DNA from: RH-AL1 sp965277735
Lineage (GTDB): Bacteria > Pseudomonadota > Alphaproteobacteria > Rhizobiales > Beijerinckiaceae
Direction of reading: 5' to 3'
Assembly (NCBI GenBank): GCA_965277735.1
Contig: CBDIDO010000001.1
Coordinates: 310,001 to 374,000 of the forward strand
DNA length: 64,000 nucleotides
Below, piece by piece: positions 18,227-26,741 of the stretch (its first letter is position 1; the number at the start of each line of letters is the position of its first letter). The position numbers and the translations under genes are program-made. The notes beneath the pieces were generated by a model, which did no database searches, had not been told where the DNA came from, and worked only from the letters and a program-made list of their open reading frames with translations.

Positions 18227-19654
18227 TCATGGAGCGGGCCCGGCAGTGACGAGCGTGGCGCTGCGCTTCAAGTGATAGACGGGATCGAGCAGCCAGCGGT
18301 ACAGCGGGCGCCGCTCTAGAGCGATGTCGGCCGCGACTTGCATGCCGGCCTCGAGCCCGCGCGTTTCACCGTAGGCGAGCACGTAGCCGCGGTCGGGCTT
18401 CACAGTGATCCGGTAGAGCCCCGTGGCGCCTTCCTTCGTACGCGGGCCGTCCTCGGCGTCGATTGGCGCGCGCGTCACTTCGGTGACGACGCCGCGGTAG
18501 AGACCGAAGCGTTGGAACGGGAAGGCGGCGTAGCGCAGCATCACAGGCTCGCCCTTGGCGACAAAGCCGATCGCCGATGAATCGACGAAGAGGTTCGCCT
18601 GCAAGTTGCCGACGCTCGGCAGCACTGTGAGCAGCGGTCCGCCGGCAGCCACCTGCTGCCCGGCATGGACGCGCAGCGATGTGAGGACTCCGCGCTCGGG
18701 CGCGCGGATCTCGATCGCGTGCTTCGCCTCGCTCTCCGCGACCTGCTGGCGCAGCTGAGCGATCTGTCGGTCCATCTCGGCCAGCTCGCGCGCAAGGTTC
18801 GAGTCGAACGCGGCGAGCTTTGCTTGAAGATCAGAAATCTTACCCTTGAGCTGTAGGCCGCTCTGCTCGAACTGCGCGAGCTGCGCGTTCGCCTCGATGT
18901 AAAGAAAGTTCTGGTTCTGCACGTCGGGCGCGCGCGCAATCCCTCTACCGAGCGCGCCCTTGAGCTGGTCGGCCCGGTCCTTAAGCGACTGCGTAAGCTG
19001 ACGCTGCAGATCGACCTGCTTGGCGGTGCCCTGCGCCTGATCCTCCATGTTGGCGAGCTGGTCGCGGAGCGCCTGGCGCTCGACCATCGCCACCGAGACA
19101 CGGGTCGCGCGCTGGCGTTCAACGCTTGCGCGCTGCGCATCGAGCTGCACCAAAACACGTTTCTGAGTCGGGCCGCTGGCGGAGACGGCGTCAACGTCGA
19201 TCGTGAACAGCAACTGGCCTTTCTGGACCGTCTCGCCCTCGAGCGCGCCACTCGTCGAGATGCGGCCGGCGCTCGGGCTTGCGATGGTGATGAGACCGGT
19301 CTTCGGCGCCAGAATCGCGTCGGCGTGGACGCGGCGCGTATAGACGCCGAAGCAGACAAACAGGATCAGCGAGAGGGCCAGGACGGCGCAGAGGGTACTT
19401 ACCATCGTGATGGGAAGCGGCTGGACGAGCTGAGCCTCACCGAGCCACACGTCGCGTCGCGCGGCGAGGGCCTCGACGCGAAACAATGTGGTCTCCCCAG
19501 AAGGCATCACTGGCACCGGCGCGCCCCGCGGATCTGATAGAGGACCGAAGCGGTCGCGCCAGCGCGCTCCGTAGTCGCCGATGAGTTCCACCTCTGCAAG
19601 GAGGTCGGTCCAGAGGCGGTTCAACAAGCGCAGGAACGACGGCAGCGCGCGCAC
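18227..19654 (-). CDS. HlyD-family membrane fusion protein of the bacteriocin exporter
   Basis: A 475-residue periplasmic adaptor of the CvaA/HlyD type. A short cytoplasmic N-terminus is followed by the family motif LFRVEALAARRDVWLG (about 57-72), one transmembrane helix (about 83-105), a lipoyl half-motif, a long coiled coil (about 165-310) and a C-terminal beta domain ending near EPVMLRYAAFPFQRFG and GMQVAADI. It should bridge the exporter and an outer-membrane channel. The GTG at 19654 is taken as the start because the 49 residues before the internal ATG at 19507 look coding; the ribosome site is weak at both. The gene lies 26 bases after the peptide gene and 24 bases before the exporter. 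Confidence 0.9.
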   Translation of the reverse strand: MRALPSFLRLLNRLWTDLLAEVELIGDYGARWRDRFGPLSDPRGAPVPVMPSGETTLFRVEALAARRDVWLGEAQLVQPLPITMVSTLCAVLALSLILFVCFGVYTRRVHADAILAPKTGLITIASPSAGRISTSGALEGETVQKGQLLFTIDVDAVSASGPTQKRVLVQLDAQRASVERQRATRVSVAMVERQALRDQLANMEDQAQGTAKQVDLQRQLTQSLKDRADQLKGALGRGIARAPDVQNQNFLYIEANAQLAQFEQSGLQLKGKISDLQAKLAAFDSNLARELAEMDRQIAQLRQQVAESEAKHAIEIRAPERGVLTSLRVHAGQQVAAGGPLLTVLPSVGNLQANLFVDSSAIGFVAKGEPVMLRYAAFPFQRFGLYRGVVTEVTRAPIDAEDGPRTKEGATGLYRITVKPDRGYVLAYGETRGLEAGMQVAADIALERRPLYRWLLDPVYHLKRSATLVTAGPAP

Positions 19655-19680
19655 GTTTGCTTCGCTGCCGTCGCGTTTGC

Positions 19681-19911
19681 TCAGACCGCGCCGAGGACGG
19701 AGCCGAGCGTGCTGCCGGCGGCGCCCGTAGCGGTGCCAGCCAGCCCCTGCACGAGACTGCCGACTTGGCCTACGAGACCTGATACAGCCTTGAGCTCTGG
19801 CGCGGCGTTAACCGTGGCGCCGACACCAACGCTTGCGCCGACGGAAAGACCGCCGCCGACCAGATCCAACTCGTCGAGATTCAACTCGCGGATCGTGTTG
19901 GCATTCGTCAT
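19681..19911 (-). CDS. Double-glycine-leader bacteriocin/microcin precursor
   Basis: A 76-residue precursor. The first 20 residues form a textbook double-glycine leader (IRELNLDELDLVGG, with Leu/Ile and Glu at the expected spacing), cleaved by C39 peptidases. The 56-residue core has no cysteine, is rich in Gly, Ala, Val and Ser, and carries GxxxG-like patterns (GASVGVGATV, LVGQVGSLVQGLAG, GSTLGSVLGAV) that favour membrane insertion and helix packing. This is the look of class II bacteriocins or class IIb-like microcins. The ATG at 19911 has GGGAG 7 bases upstream. It is the first gene of the export operon. No immunity gene is recognised nearby. The core matches no named bacteriocin that I know; an exported signal or adhesion peptide is an alternative. 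Confidence 0.88.
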   Translation of the reverse strand: MTNANTIRELNLDELDLVGGGLSVGASVGVGATVNAAPELKAVSGLVGQVGSLVQGLAGTATGAAGSTLGSVLGAV

Positions 19912-20682
19912 GTCGTACTCCCGTTTTGCAGCTTCGAAAGCGGAGAACCTTGTAACCTGCTCCCGGCAGGCATCCCCCGACTCTGGTTTGATCGCATACA
20001 TTCTGTACGCAACCCAATGATGCATGATGTGGCAGAATGCTCAAGTGTTGCGCGGGGGGCTCGGATCGGCACGGAAAGCACAGGCCCGGCAATCGATCGC
20101 CGGCAACCAGTCCTGACAAATGGCTGCCCTGAAGACGCTAACTCGCCGAGAGATCGACGAGAATCGATGCCGTTCGCATTCGGTGGTGTCGAGGTCTCAT
20201 GATTCGCAGTTCAAACGGATTCGGCCAATTGCGATTGAAGCATGGCGGAGAGCGGACGATTTCGACCTGAAATAGTTCGAAGAAAGTAAGATATTTCTTG
20301 GCTGCCGCCACTCTCCAGCGCTGTCGCGCGAGTCTTCACGCGGGACGCGAGGGTTGGCAGAAGATTCGCACAGCTCGCCACGAGCTGACGCCGTGTCCGT
20401 GCAGGAACACCGATGTCACGCACGGCCTTCTGCTCGGCCCATCTTGCTACGATCCTGCCCGGCTCGGAATGTCCTGATTCCGGGCACCTCTTCAAGTCTG
20501 GAAGGGGGCGCCTCGATGATCTCGAACGTCTCCGCCGTCCGCCGCCGCTTTGATCACGCGACCGCGAAGGTCGCCGCTGTAGGCCTGCACCACCGATACC
20601 TCCCGACTCACCGTGACGATGGAATCAGAGAGGGCGCCTCGAAGGAATCCCAAACGAATCGGCGTTCAGAGAAAGCGCTCTA
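19912..20682. other. Upstream region of the bacteriocin operon
   Basis: About 770 bases up to the IS630 element. It must hold the operon promoter, reading leftwards. Short frames exist (for example 20211-20495 minus, 94 codons from a TTG start), but none has a ribosome site or known domain. A small immunity protein could hide here; I could not identify one. IS630 has inserted about 770 bases upstream of the operon and does not interrupt it. Confidence 0.4.
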
Positions 20683-21842
20683 GCGTTCTGTCCCGCAAGT
20701 CCCTTTACATAGTTGGATGATGAAGCGATGATTCGCCAGGAGGGCGGATCATGGCGCGCATAGGTCGACCGCAAGAGCAGCTTCTCATGCTTAGCGACAT
20801 CGAGCGCGAAGAGCTCGATCGACTTGGGCGATCGCAGTCGGCCTCGCACAGCCTTGTGCGGCGGGCGCAGATCATCCTCGCATCCGCAGCGGGCGAGGCC
20901 AACACGTCGATCGCGAGCCGTCTCGGCGTGTCGAACCCGACGATCTGCCACTGGCGCAAGATCTGGTTCGAGAAGGGACTGACCGGCCTCTACGGCGAAG
21001 CCAGGTCCGGGCGACCAAGGACCCACGACGAGGAGCGCATCGCGAGCCTCCTGCGCACGGTGCTCGAGAGCAAGCCGGTCGGCGCGACACACTGGACCGT
21101 GCGGTCTGCAGCGGCGGCGAGCGGGCTTTCCAAGAGCACGTTCGCGCGCATGCTTGCGCTGTTCAACGTCCGGCCGCACCGCTCCAAGACCTTTCGGCTC
21201 TCGAGCGATCCGCTGTTCGTCGACAAGGTGCGCGATATCGTCGGGCTCTATCTCAACCCGCCCGACCACGCGCTCGTGTTGTGCGTCGACGAGAAGACGC
21301 AGGTCCAGGCGCTCGAGCGTCGCCAGCCGATGCTGCCGCTCGGCCTCGGCTACATCGAAGGTGTCACCCACGACTACGTCCGGCACGGGACGACGACATT
21401 GTTCGCCGCGCTCGACATCGCCAACGGCCAAGTGATGACGCAGTGCCGGGCGCGTCACCGACACCAGGAGTTCCTGGGCTTCCTGAAGCACATCGAGGCC
21501 AACGTGCCGAGCGACCTTGACCTCCACCTCGTCGTCGACAACTACGCGGCTCACAAGCATCCAAAGGTCCGCGCATGGCTGGCCGAGCGACCTCGTTTCA
21601 CCCTGCATTTTACGCCAACCTACGCATCATGGATGAATCAGGTCGAACGCTGGTTCGCGCTGATCACGCAGCGCCAGATCCGGCGCGGCTCCTTCGTCAG
21701 TGCCAAGGATCTGGTCGCAAAGATCGAGGCGTTCGTCGCTGCCTACAACGTCAAGGCGAGGCCGTTCCAGTGGACAGCAACCAGTGACGCGATCTTCGCC
21801 AAGCTCGAACGTCTATGTAAAGCTATTAACGGGACAGCACAC
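20683..21842 (+). mobile_element. Intact IS630-family element with TA target duplication
   Basis: Terminal inverted repeats begin GCGTTCTGTCCCG at the left and, on the opposite strand, GTGTGCTGTCCCG at the right. Both sides continue to a matching CTTTACATAG about 20 bases in. A TA dinucleotide flanks each end (20681-20682 and 21843-21844), the target duplication of the family. The single transposase gene is undamaged, so this is probably the most recently active element in the window. Confidence 0.9.
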
Positions 21843-21845
21843 TAG
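20751..21845 (+). CDS. IS630-family transposase
   Basis: A 364-residue DDE transposase. The N-terminal helix-turn-helix includes ASRLGVSNPTICHWRKIW. Catalytic acids lie in LCVDEKTQVQALER (first Asp), HLVVDNYAAHKHP (second Asp) and the third in SWMNQVERWFALI. Length and order match intact family members. The stop codon TAG is completed by the target-site TA just outside the inverted repeat, so the element borrows its stop from the insertion site. A damaged relative lies at 44074-44276. Confidence 0.92.
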   Translation: MARIGRPQEQLLMLSDIEREELDRLGRSQSASHSLVRRAQIILASAAGEANTSIASRLGVSNPTICHWRKIWFEKGLTGLYGEARSGRPRTHDEERIASLLRTVLESKPVGATHWTVRSAAAASGLSKSTFARMLALFNVRPHRSKTFRLSSDPLFVDKVRDIVGLYLNPPDHALVLCVDEKTQVQALERRQPMLPLGLGYIEGVTHDYVRHGTTTLFAALDIANGQVMTQCRARHRHQEFLGFLKHIEANVPSDLDLHLVVDNYAAHKHPKVRAWLAERPRFTLHFTPTYASWMNQVERWFALITQRQIRRGSFVSAKDLVAKIEAFVAAYNVKARPFQWTATSDAIFAKLERLCKAINGTAH

Positions 21846-21947
21846 CGCGCCACGTGATCCTTTGATCGCGTCAGTGCACAATCAGGTGTTGCTTAGGTGA
21901 CCTGCCCCCGAACTCTCATCCAGCTGCGATTAGAGCCTTCCCGGTTG

Positions 21948-22272
21948 TGAGGGTCCCCCGGTTTCTCCTCCACCCTGAAGGTGAGGTTCCGGCGTTCATT
22001 CGGCGGCTTTCCGAGCCGCCGCGGCAGCGTATTCGTTCGGCGTCTTCCAGCCAAGCGACGTGTGAGGACGGCTCTCGTTGTAGTCCCTCCGCCAAGCCTC
22101 GATCTTGGTCCTGGCGTCGGCCAGCGACAAGAACCAATGTGTGTTCAGGCATTCGTCGCGTAGGCGGCCGTTGAACGATTCCACGAAGGCGTTGTCGGTT
22201 GGCTTGCCAGGCCGGCTGAAGTCCAGCGTGACGGCGTTCTCGTAGGCCCAGCGGTCGAGCGCTTTCGAGACG
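21948..22272 (-). mobile_element. Right-end fragment of the IS407-group element, inverted
   Basis: The last 325 bases of the same element as at 12023-13168, in opposite orientation. It has the right terminus TGAGGGTCCCCCGG and the orfB tail from SKALDRWAYENAVT to the stop, with the same protein sequence and only a stray base change seen. Homology ends sharply at 22272, where an unrelated sequence starts. A further GTGACCTGCCCCC lies just outside at 21897, reminiscent of another IS3-type end. Confidence 0.85.
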
Positions 22273-22295
22273 TTTGCCTGTCGAAGGAGAACACC

Positions 22296-22484
22296 ATGGT
22301 TCGGATCGAGGATCTTAACGATCGTGAGCGACACCAAGCCGATTTCCGCGAGCAAATCCTCCGAAGCGTCAAGGGCAATGGGCGTGCGGAGTACGCCGGT
22401 GTGCAGCGCGAGTTCGCGATCGCTCGACGCACCAAGACGCTGGAGCAGAAGCGATGTTTGTTGAGCCGGCAGATGCTTGCCTGA
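22296..22484 (+). CDS. Small hypothetical protein
   Basis: A 62-residue charged protein (MVRIEDLNDRERHQADFREQ at the start) with AAGGAG 6 bases before the ATG. It begins 23 bases after the IS407-group fragment ends. No domain is recognised. A helical segment rich in Arg and Glu suggests a nucleic-acid or protein contact, but that is only composition. It may be a true small gene or the head of a gene truncated by rearrangement. Confidence 0.45.
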   Translation: MVRIEDLNDRERHQADFREQILRSVKGNGRAEYAGVQREFAIARRTKTLEQKRCLLSRQMLA

Positions 22485-22585
22485 GCGGTTGCGATTTGGC
22501 ACGGCTGGTAGTTCGGCAGCGAACAGGCCACCAAACACGATACGTTATGCTTAGGCGGACGTCAGATGTTGAATGCAGCCCACGG

Positions 22586-22840
22586 TCAGTTCTCGGCTGC
22601 TTGCAAACACGCCGCGAATTTTGATGCCTGCTCGGATATCTCTTCGGCGTCGAGTGGTACGTGTTGCTGAAGACGCTGCCGACCCAAATTTACGACCACC
22701 TTTGCTAGCTTGGACTTGGTGCTGGCCGGTACACGCTGATTCGTCTCGAAGCTCTTAAGAGCAAGCCTGTAGGCTGCGGACAAAATGGCAGTCTGATCCG
22801 GATCGAAACAAGCCGTCCGCGCGTCGAATGAGCTTTGCAT
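22586..22840 (-). CDS. Small hypothetical protein (helical, Hyphomicrobiales type)
   Basis: An 84-residue protein starting MQSSFDARTACFDPDQ and ending in KFAACLQAAEN. Its FDP-x-ATxILxxAYxxA-like opening and the following helix with KLAKVVVNLGRQ resemble short, uncharacterised proteins widespread in Bradyrhizobium and relatives, where they are thought to be stress-linked. No catalytic motif is present. It stands alone in a gene-poor stretch. Function unknown. Confidence 0.6.
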   Translation of the reverse strand: MQSSFDARTACFDPDQTAILSAAYRLALKSFETNQRVPASTKSKLAKVVVNLGRQRLQQHVPLDAEEISEQASKFAACLQAAEN

Positions 22841-23568
22841 GGCCACCCCCCTCGGCATGCGACGCCTTCCCCAAGACGCGATGCAACGCTACCGTTCTGT
22901 CTTCGATTTTGCAAATTGGTCGCCGCTAAAGGGGAAGAGCCCATGTGAATGCCAAGCCTGTCGTTGCGCGAAGCCGGCATGTGGTACCTGGCCCCGACGA
23001 AATGGGCGGCGACCGGCCAACTCGGAAGCAGCGGGCACCTGGTGCTGCAACGCCAGCCTTCGCAGAGTAAAAGCTGTCTCATCCTCGGCGCAGGGCCGCC
23101 CCACCGCCTTACCGTCGCGAAGCGCCTCCGGCCGTGGCGAACCACACGATCTCCCGCCACGACTATACATTGGCGCGGCGGCTTGGACGCGTCGTCGCGA
23201 AGGAACTCATACTCTCTGCAAAGTGAGGCTGGCCAATGATGCGACGTCATGCGGGTTCGGTTTGCAAGTTGGGCGATTGTGTGAGTGCGCGAAAGGACGA
23301 ACCGGACATCATGTCTGGTGGGTAACCCAACGTTAGGTGGGGGCTTCTATTGTGCGACCTCTAGGCCGCGTAAATGGCTTGGTGGGAGGGCGCCTGCTTG
23401 TTTCCTGCATTCGCGGGTGACCCTTCCAGCGTCTTTCAGCCGCGAGCAAAAAGAAGCTACTTGTTTGTCGTAATGTGTTGTACGTGAGCGCGTTATGTTT
23501 TCGGCCTGTCGACGCGGAGGTAACCGTCGCCCGCTCGAATCTCAGTGCGAGTGATCGATCGCGTCGGT
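22841..23568. other. Gene-poor stretch
   Basis: About 730 bases with only short, unsupported frames on both strands. Base composition becomes less GC-rich toward the MerR gene on its right. No terminator, repeat or RNA gene was recognised. Confidence 0.4.
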
Positions 23569-24009
23569 CTACGAAGTATCTGTCGGTCGGGAAGCTTCTT
23601 GAAGCTCGTCGATAGAGATTTGCAACTGTCCCCTTTCGCTTTGCAGTATTTCAATTTGATGCTCGATCTGCTCGCGATCGAGGATTGAGAGAAGGTCTGC
23701 CGGCGGCCTAAGTTCGTCGACTGAATTCGCCGCCGATGCTCCCGGAAGAAACTTCTTTATTTCTTTTAAAGTGAAGCCCAATTGCTTTCCCTTGAGAATT
23801 ATTCCAAGCCGTAGCCGGTCCTTGACCGAATATAAACGCTGCCCGGTGACGCGTGCGGGGCTAAGCAGGCCCTGCTGCTCGTAGAAACGGAGGGCTCTGA
23901 GCGTCGTGCCGTAGATCGTCGCCACGACGGCAATTGTGTAAAATTCAGTGGCAATCCCACTGTTAGGAGGCCCTATGGTGCCAATTTTGCGTTTAATTTT
24001 CCCAGTCAT
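23569..24009 (-). CDS. MerR-family transcriptional regulator
   Basis: A 146-residue regulator. The winged-helix region has the MerR hallmark YGTTLRALRFYEQQGLL, then YSVKDRLRLGIILKGKQLGF, and a C-terminal dimerisation coiled coil (LDREQIEHQIEILQSERGQL). No metal-binding cysteine cluster is seen, so a metal effector is unlikely. The HTH differs from typical members in its first helix (FYTIAVVATIY). The start at 24009 precedes a basic tail (KIKRKIG). The coding sequence is richer in A and T than its neighbours, which suggests transfer. No obvious target operon: upstream to the right is 420 bases of non-coding DNA, then a kinase on the other strand. Confidence 0.82.
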   Translation of the reverse strand: MTGKIKRKIGTIGPPNSGIATEFYTIAVVATIYGTTLRALRFYEQQGLLSPARVTGQRLYSVKDRLRLGIILKGKQLGFTLKEIKKFLPGASAANSVDELRPPADLLSILDREQIEHQIEILQSERGQLQISIDELQEASRPTDTS

Positions 24010-24430
24010 TGCTATCCGCCTTCCCAGACGTCGCCAGCTTCCCAGAGGGAGACCGTAAACAGTTGTATGTAGGGCAGCTGCGATCTGATTTGACGCATAG
24101 CTACTATTCGAAAACAAGGCGGTAGGCATCATCAGATATGGCAGGTGTGAATGGGGAAGCACACCGGTACCTTGAATTCATTGTTTTTATTTGGAGGAGC
24201 AAAGCTTTATCAATATGCCATACCTTGCCACTAGGTCCGATCAGCAGGTCGGCATGAGTCTCGCCTCGTCGGCGATGAAACGAGCGCATCATCATTAGCG
24301 GGTCGCATCGCCCCGCGATCAGTTGTAGGTTGTCTGCGAGGTCCGGGAGACACAAAGAAACGCGCGGCAGCGTCCGCTTGGTCTAAGACCGACTTGGCAA
24401 CCCACGCCCCGCGCGAAAGTCGTACCAAAT
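24010..24430. other. Divergent intergenic region between merR-type gene and kinase operon
   Basis: About 420 relatively A+T-rich bases between a minus-strand regulator and a plus-strand kinase. It should hold both promoters, but I saw no clean MerR-type operator dyad by eye. Frames inside it are short and unsupported. Confidence 0.4.
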
Positions 24431-26320
24431 ATGCAGAACGCCTTTGGCCTGAACCGCTCGCTTGGCGGCGCGATCGCCGCCATCGCAATCGTGTCGGTTC
24501 TCGGCTCCAGCACCGTCATCGCCACCTTGAGGCAGTTAAACGCGGCGGCGACCGCCCGCCAGCTGTCCGATGAGACGGTCCGCGATCTCGACGCGTTCCG
24601 CAAAGCCATGCTCGACCAGGAGACGAGCCTACGGGGCTACCTGATCACGGGTCGCGACAGCAGCCTGGAGCCCTACCGATCGGGCCGTTCGGCGCTTGAA
24701 GAGGCGATAGGCGGTCTGCACGGCAAGCTCGACGGCGACCGCGGACAGGCTGAACGTCTTTCGCAGGCGATCAAATCGGCGCGCGCCTGGCAGGCTAACG
24801 TCGGCGAGGTGGCGATCCGGGATATGGCGAATCCATCGACACGGGCAAACGCGATCAAGATCGAGACCTCGGGCGAAGGCAGACAATATTTCGATCAACT
24901 TCGCGAGACTCTAGCGGCAGTTCAGGCGGATGAGGAGCGAACGGCGCGGATCCAGGACGCCGCACTGGATCAGGCAAAGCGCAGCGCTACGTTTGCCATA
25001 TGGGCCGGCTCGTCGATCACCCTTCTGATTTGCGCGCTGGTCGCGCTCGCGATTAATCGGCTGATCGTCAAGTCGCTCACCGACCTCGCAGACGCGATGC
25101 GTCGTCTCGTTCAGCGCGATCTCGATGTCGAAGTGCCGGGAACCCGCCAACGCAACGAGGTCGGCGCGATGGCGCGGGCAGTCGAGGTCTTTAAAGGCGG
25201 CTTGATCGAGCTCGATCGCAGGTCGCTTCTCCGCGTAACGGCCGATACGCTGCCGGCTATGGTCGGCTACGTCGATGCAAGGCGGCGCATCGGCTTCCTG
25301 AATGAAGAATTCTCGCGCTGGTTCGACCTCAAGGTAGACGACGTCGCCGAGCTTCAAGGCCGCCCACTCACCGAGGCATTCGCAGGCGACCGGTTCCCCG
25401 GCGCTGGCCGACAGCTCGACGCAGCATTCGCAGGAGAAGACGTCCGGTTCGAGCATCGCCTTGTGCGCCGTGGGACCGGGCGTCGCGACGTTGAGGCATT
25501 TTTCCGACCACACCGTGCCCCGGACGGCACAGTACTCGGCGTCGTCACGTTGCTGACTGACAGTACCGAGCGCAGGGCTATGGAACGCAGCCTCGCCAAG
25601 CATGCCCGCGACTTGGTGCGCTCTAACGAGGAGTTGGAACAGTTCGCTTATGTGGCATCGCATGACTTGAAGGCGCCACTGCGCGGAATCGAAAATCTGG
25701 TGAGCTGGATCGAAGAAGATCTCGAGGGCACGCTGACCGGCGACACGCAAACCAACATGGACTTGTTGAAGAGCCGCGTTCGGCGGTTGGAAAGCCTCCT
25801 CGAGGACCTGCTCACCTACTCGCGCGCCGGCCGCGGCCAAACCGTCGTCGAGACGATCGACATCGAGCGGCTTGTCGACGAACTCGCCGTCCTTGTAAGT
25901 CCGCCGGACGGCTTCGTCATCGCAGGGTCATCAACGTTGCCGATCGTGCAGGCGCCTCGCGCGCCGCTAACGCAGATCATCCAGAACCTGATCGGCAACG
26001 CCATCAAACATCATGACAGTCCAGCCGACGGACACGTCTGGATCGAGGCAAGCCAGAGAACCGACGCGCTCAAATTTGTCGTGACAGACGATGGACCAGG
26101 CGTCCCGGCGCAGTTTCGTGAGCGGGTATTCGGCATGTTTCAGACGCTCCGGCCGCGCGACGAGGTCGAGGGCAGCGGGATGGGACTTGCCATCGTGAAG
26201 AAGTTGGTCGACCGTCACGGTGGCAAGGTTTGGCTAGACGACGGTCCGCAAGGCCGTGGATTGGCCGTGCATTTCACTTGGCCAGTGGCGACGGGAGAGC
26301 TCGATGGCGCCGACGGTTAA
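24431..26320 (+). CDS. Membrane sensor histidine kinase with CHASE3, HAMP and PAS domains
   Basis: A 629-residue kinase. Transmembrane helix 1 (about 11-33) and helix 2 (about 186-208) bracket an extracytoplasmic CHASE3 domain with the ETSLRGYLITGR signature. A HAMP segment (about 209-262) and PAS domain (about 268-380) follow. HisKA has its phospho-accepting His in YVASHDLKAPLRG (H411), and the ATPase domain has the N box in IQNLIGNAIKHH (N523), DDGPG (553-557) and GSGMGLAIV. The layout matches cyanobacterial-phytochrome-like kinases that pair with Rcp1-type regulators, and such a regulator begins inside its 3' end (17-base overlap). The signal is unknown. Confidence 0.92.
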   Translation: MQNAFGLNRSLGGAIAAIAIVSVLGSSTVIATLRQLNAAATARQLSDETVRDLDAFRKAMLDQETSLRGYLITGRDSSLEPYRSGRSALEEAIGGLHGKLDGDRGQAERLSQAIKSARAWQANVGEVAIRDMANPSTRANAIKIETSGEGRQYFDQLRETLAAVQADEERTARIQDAALDQAKRSATFAIWAGSSITLLICALVALAINRLIVKSLTDLADAMRRLVQRDLDVEVPGTRQRNEVGAMARAVEVFKGGLIELDRRSLLRVTADTLPAMVGYVDARRRIGFLNEEFSRWFDLKVDDVAELQGRPLTEAFAGDRFPGAGRQLDAAFAGEDVRFEHRLVRRGTGRRDVEAFFRPHRAPDGTVLGVVTLLTDSTERRAMERSLAKHARDLVRSNEELEQFAYVASHDLKAPLRGIENLVSWIEEDLEGTLTGDTQTNMDLLKSRVRRLESLLEDLLTYSRAGRGQTVVETIDIERLVDELAVLVSPPDGFVIAGSSTLPIVQAPRAPLTQIIQNLIGNAIKHHDSPADGHVWIEASQRTDALKFVVTDDGPGVPAQFRERVFGMFQTLRPRDEVEGSGMGLAIVKKLVDRHGGKVWLDDGPQGRGLAVHFTWPVATGELDGADG

Positions 26321-26729
26321 TCTATTGCTCGTCGACGACGACGAGGTCGACGTGATGGGCATGAAGCGCGCCTTCGCCAAGAGCAAGATCGGCAACCCCA
26401 TCACGGTCGCGCGCGACGGGATCGAGGCGCTGGAAATCCTCCGCGGCGAGGGCGGCAAGGCAAAGCTCGCCAAACCGCACATGATCCTTCTCGATCTGAA
26501 CATGCCGCGGATGAATGGCATCGAGTTCCTGGAAGCGATCCGTGCCGACGAAGACCTTAAGACCGCCGTCGTGTTCATGGTGACGACGTCGAAGACGGAA
26601 GAGGACAAGGCGCGAGCCTATGGCCACAACGTCGCCGGCTACATCATTAAGCAGGATCCCGCCAACACCTTCATGCAGGCGGTCTCGCTGTTAGAGCATT
26701 ATTGGAAGATCGTCGAGCTTCCCGAATAG
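26304..26729 (+). CDS. Single-domain response regulator, Rcp1-like
   Basis: A 141-residue CheY/Rcp1-type receiver with no output domain. The acidic pocket is VDDDEVD (residues 10-16), the phospho-acceptor is in LLDLNMPRMNG (D64), and the conserved Lys is in YIIKQD. The extended loop GGKAKLAKPHM before strand three is typical of Rcp1 partners of phytochrome-like kinases. The start ATG lies inside the kinase gene, so translation is coupled. It is the likely phosphate acceptor of that kinase and may pass phosphate on to, or compete with, the REC-kinase encoded 12 bases downstream. Confidence 0.92.
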   Translation: MAPTVNLLLVDDDEVDVMGMKRAFAKSKIGNPITVARDGIEALEILRGEGGKAKLAKPHMILLDLNMPRMNGIEFLEAIRADEDLKTAVVFMVTTSKTEEDKARAYGHNVAGYIIKQDPANTFMQAVSLLEHYWKIVELPE

Positions 26730-26741
26730 CGGGGCCTTGCC

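Noticed and set aside
20211..20495. Candidate immunity gene upstream of the bacteriocin operon
   Set aside because: It starts with TTG, lacks a ribosome site and membrane segment, and has no similarity I recognise. Position alone is not enough.
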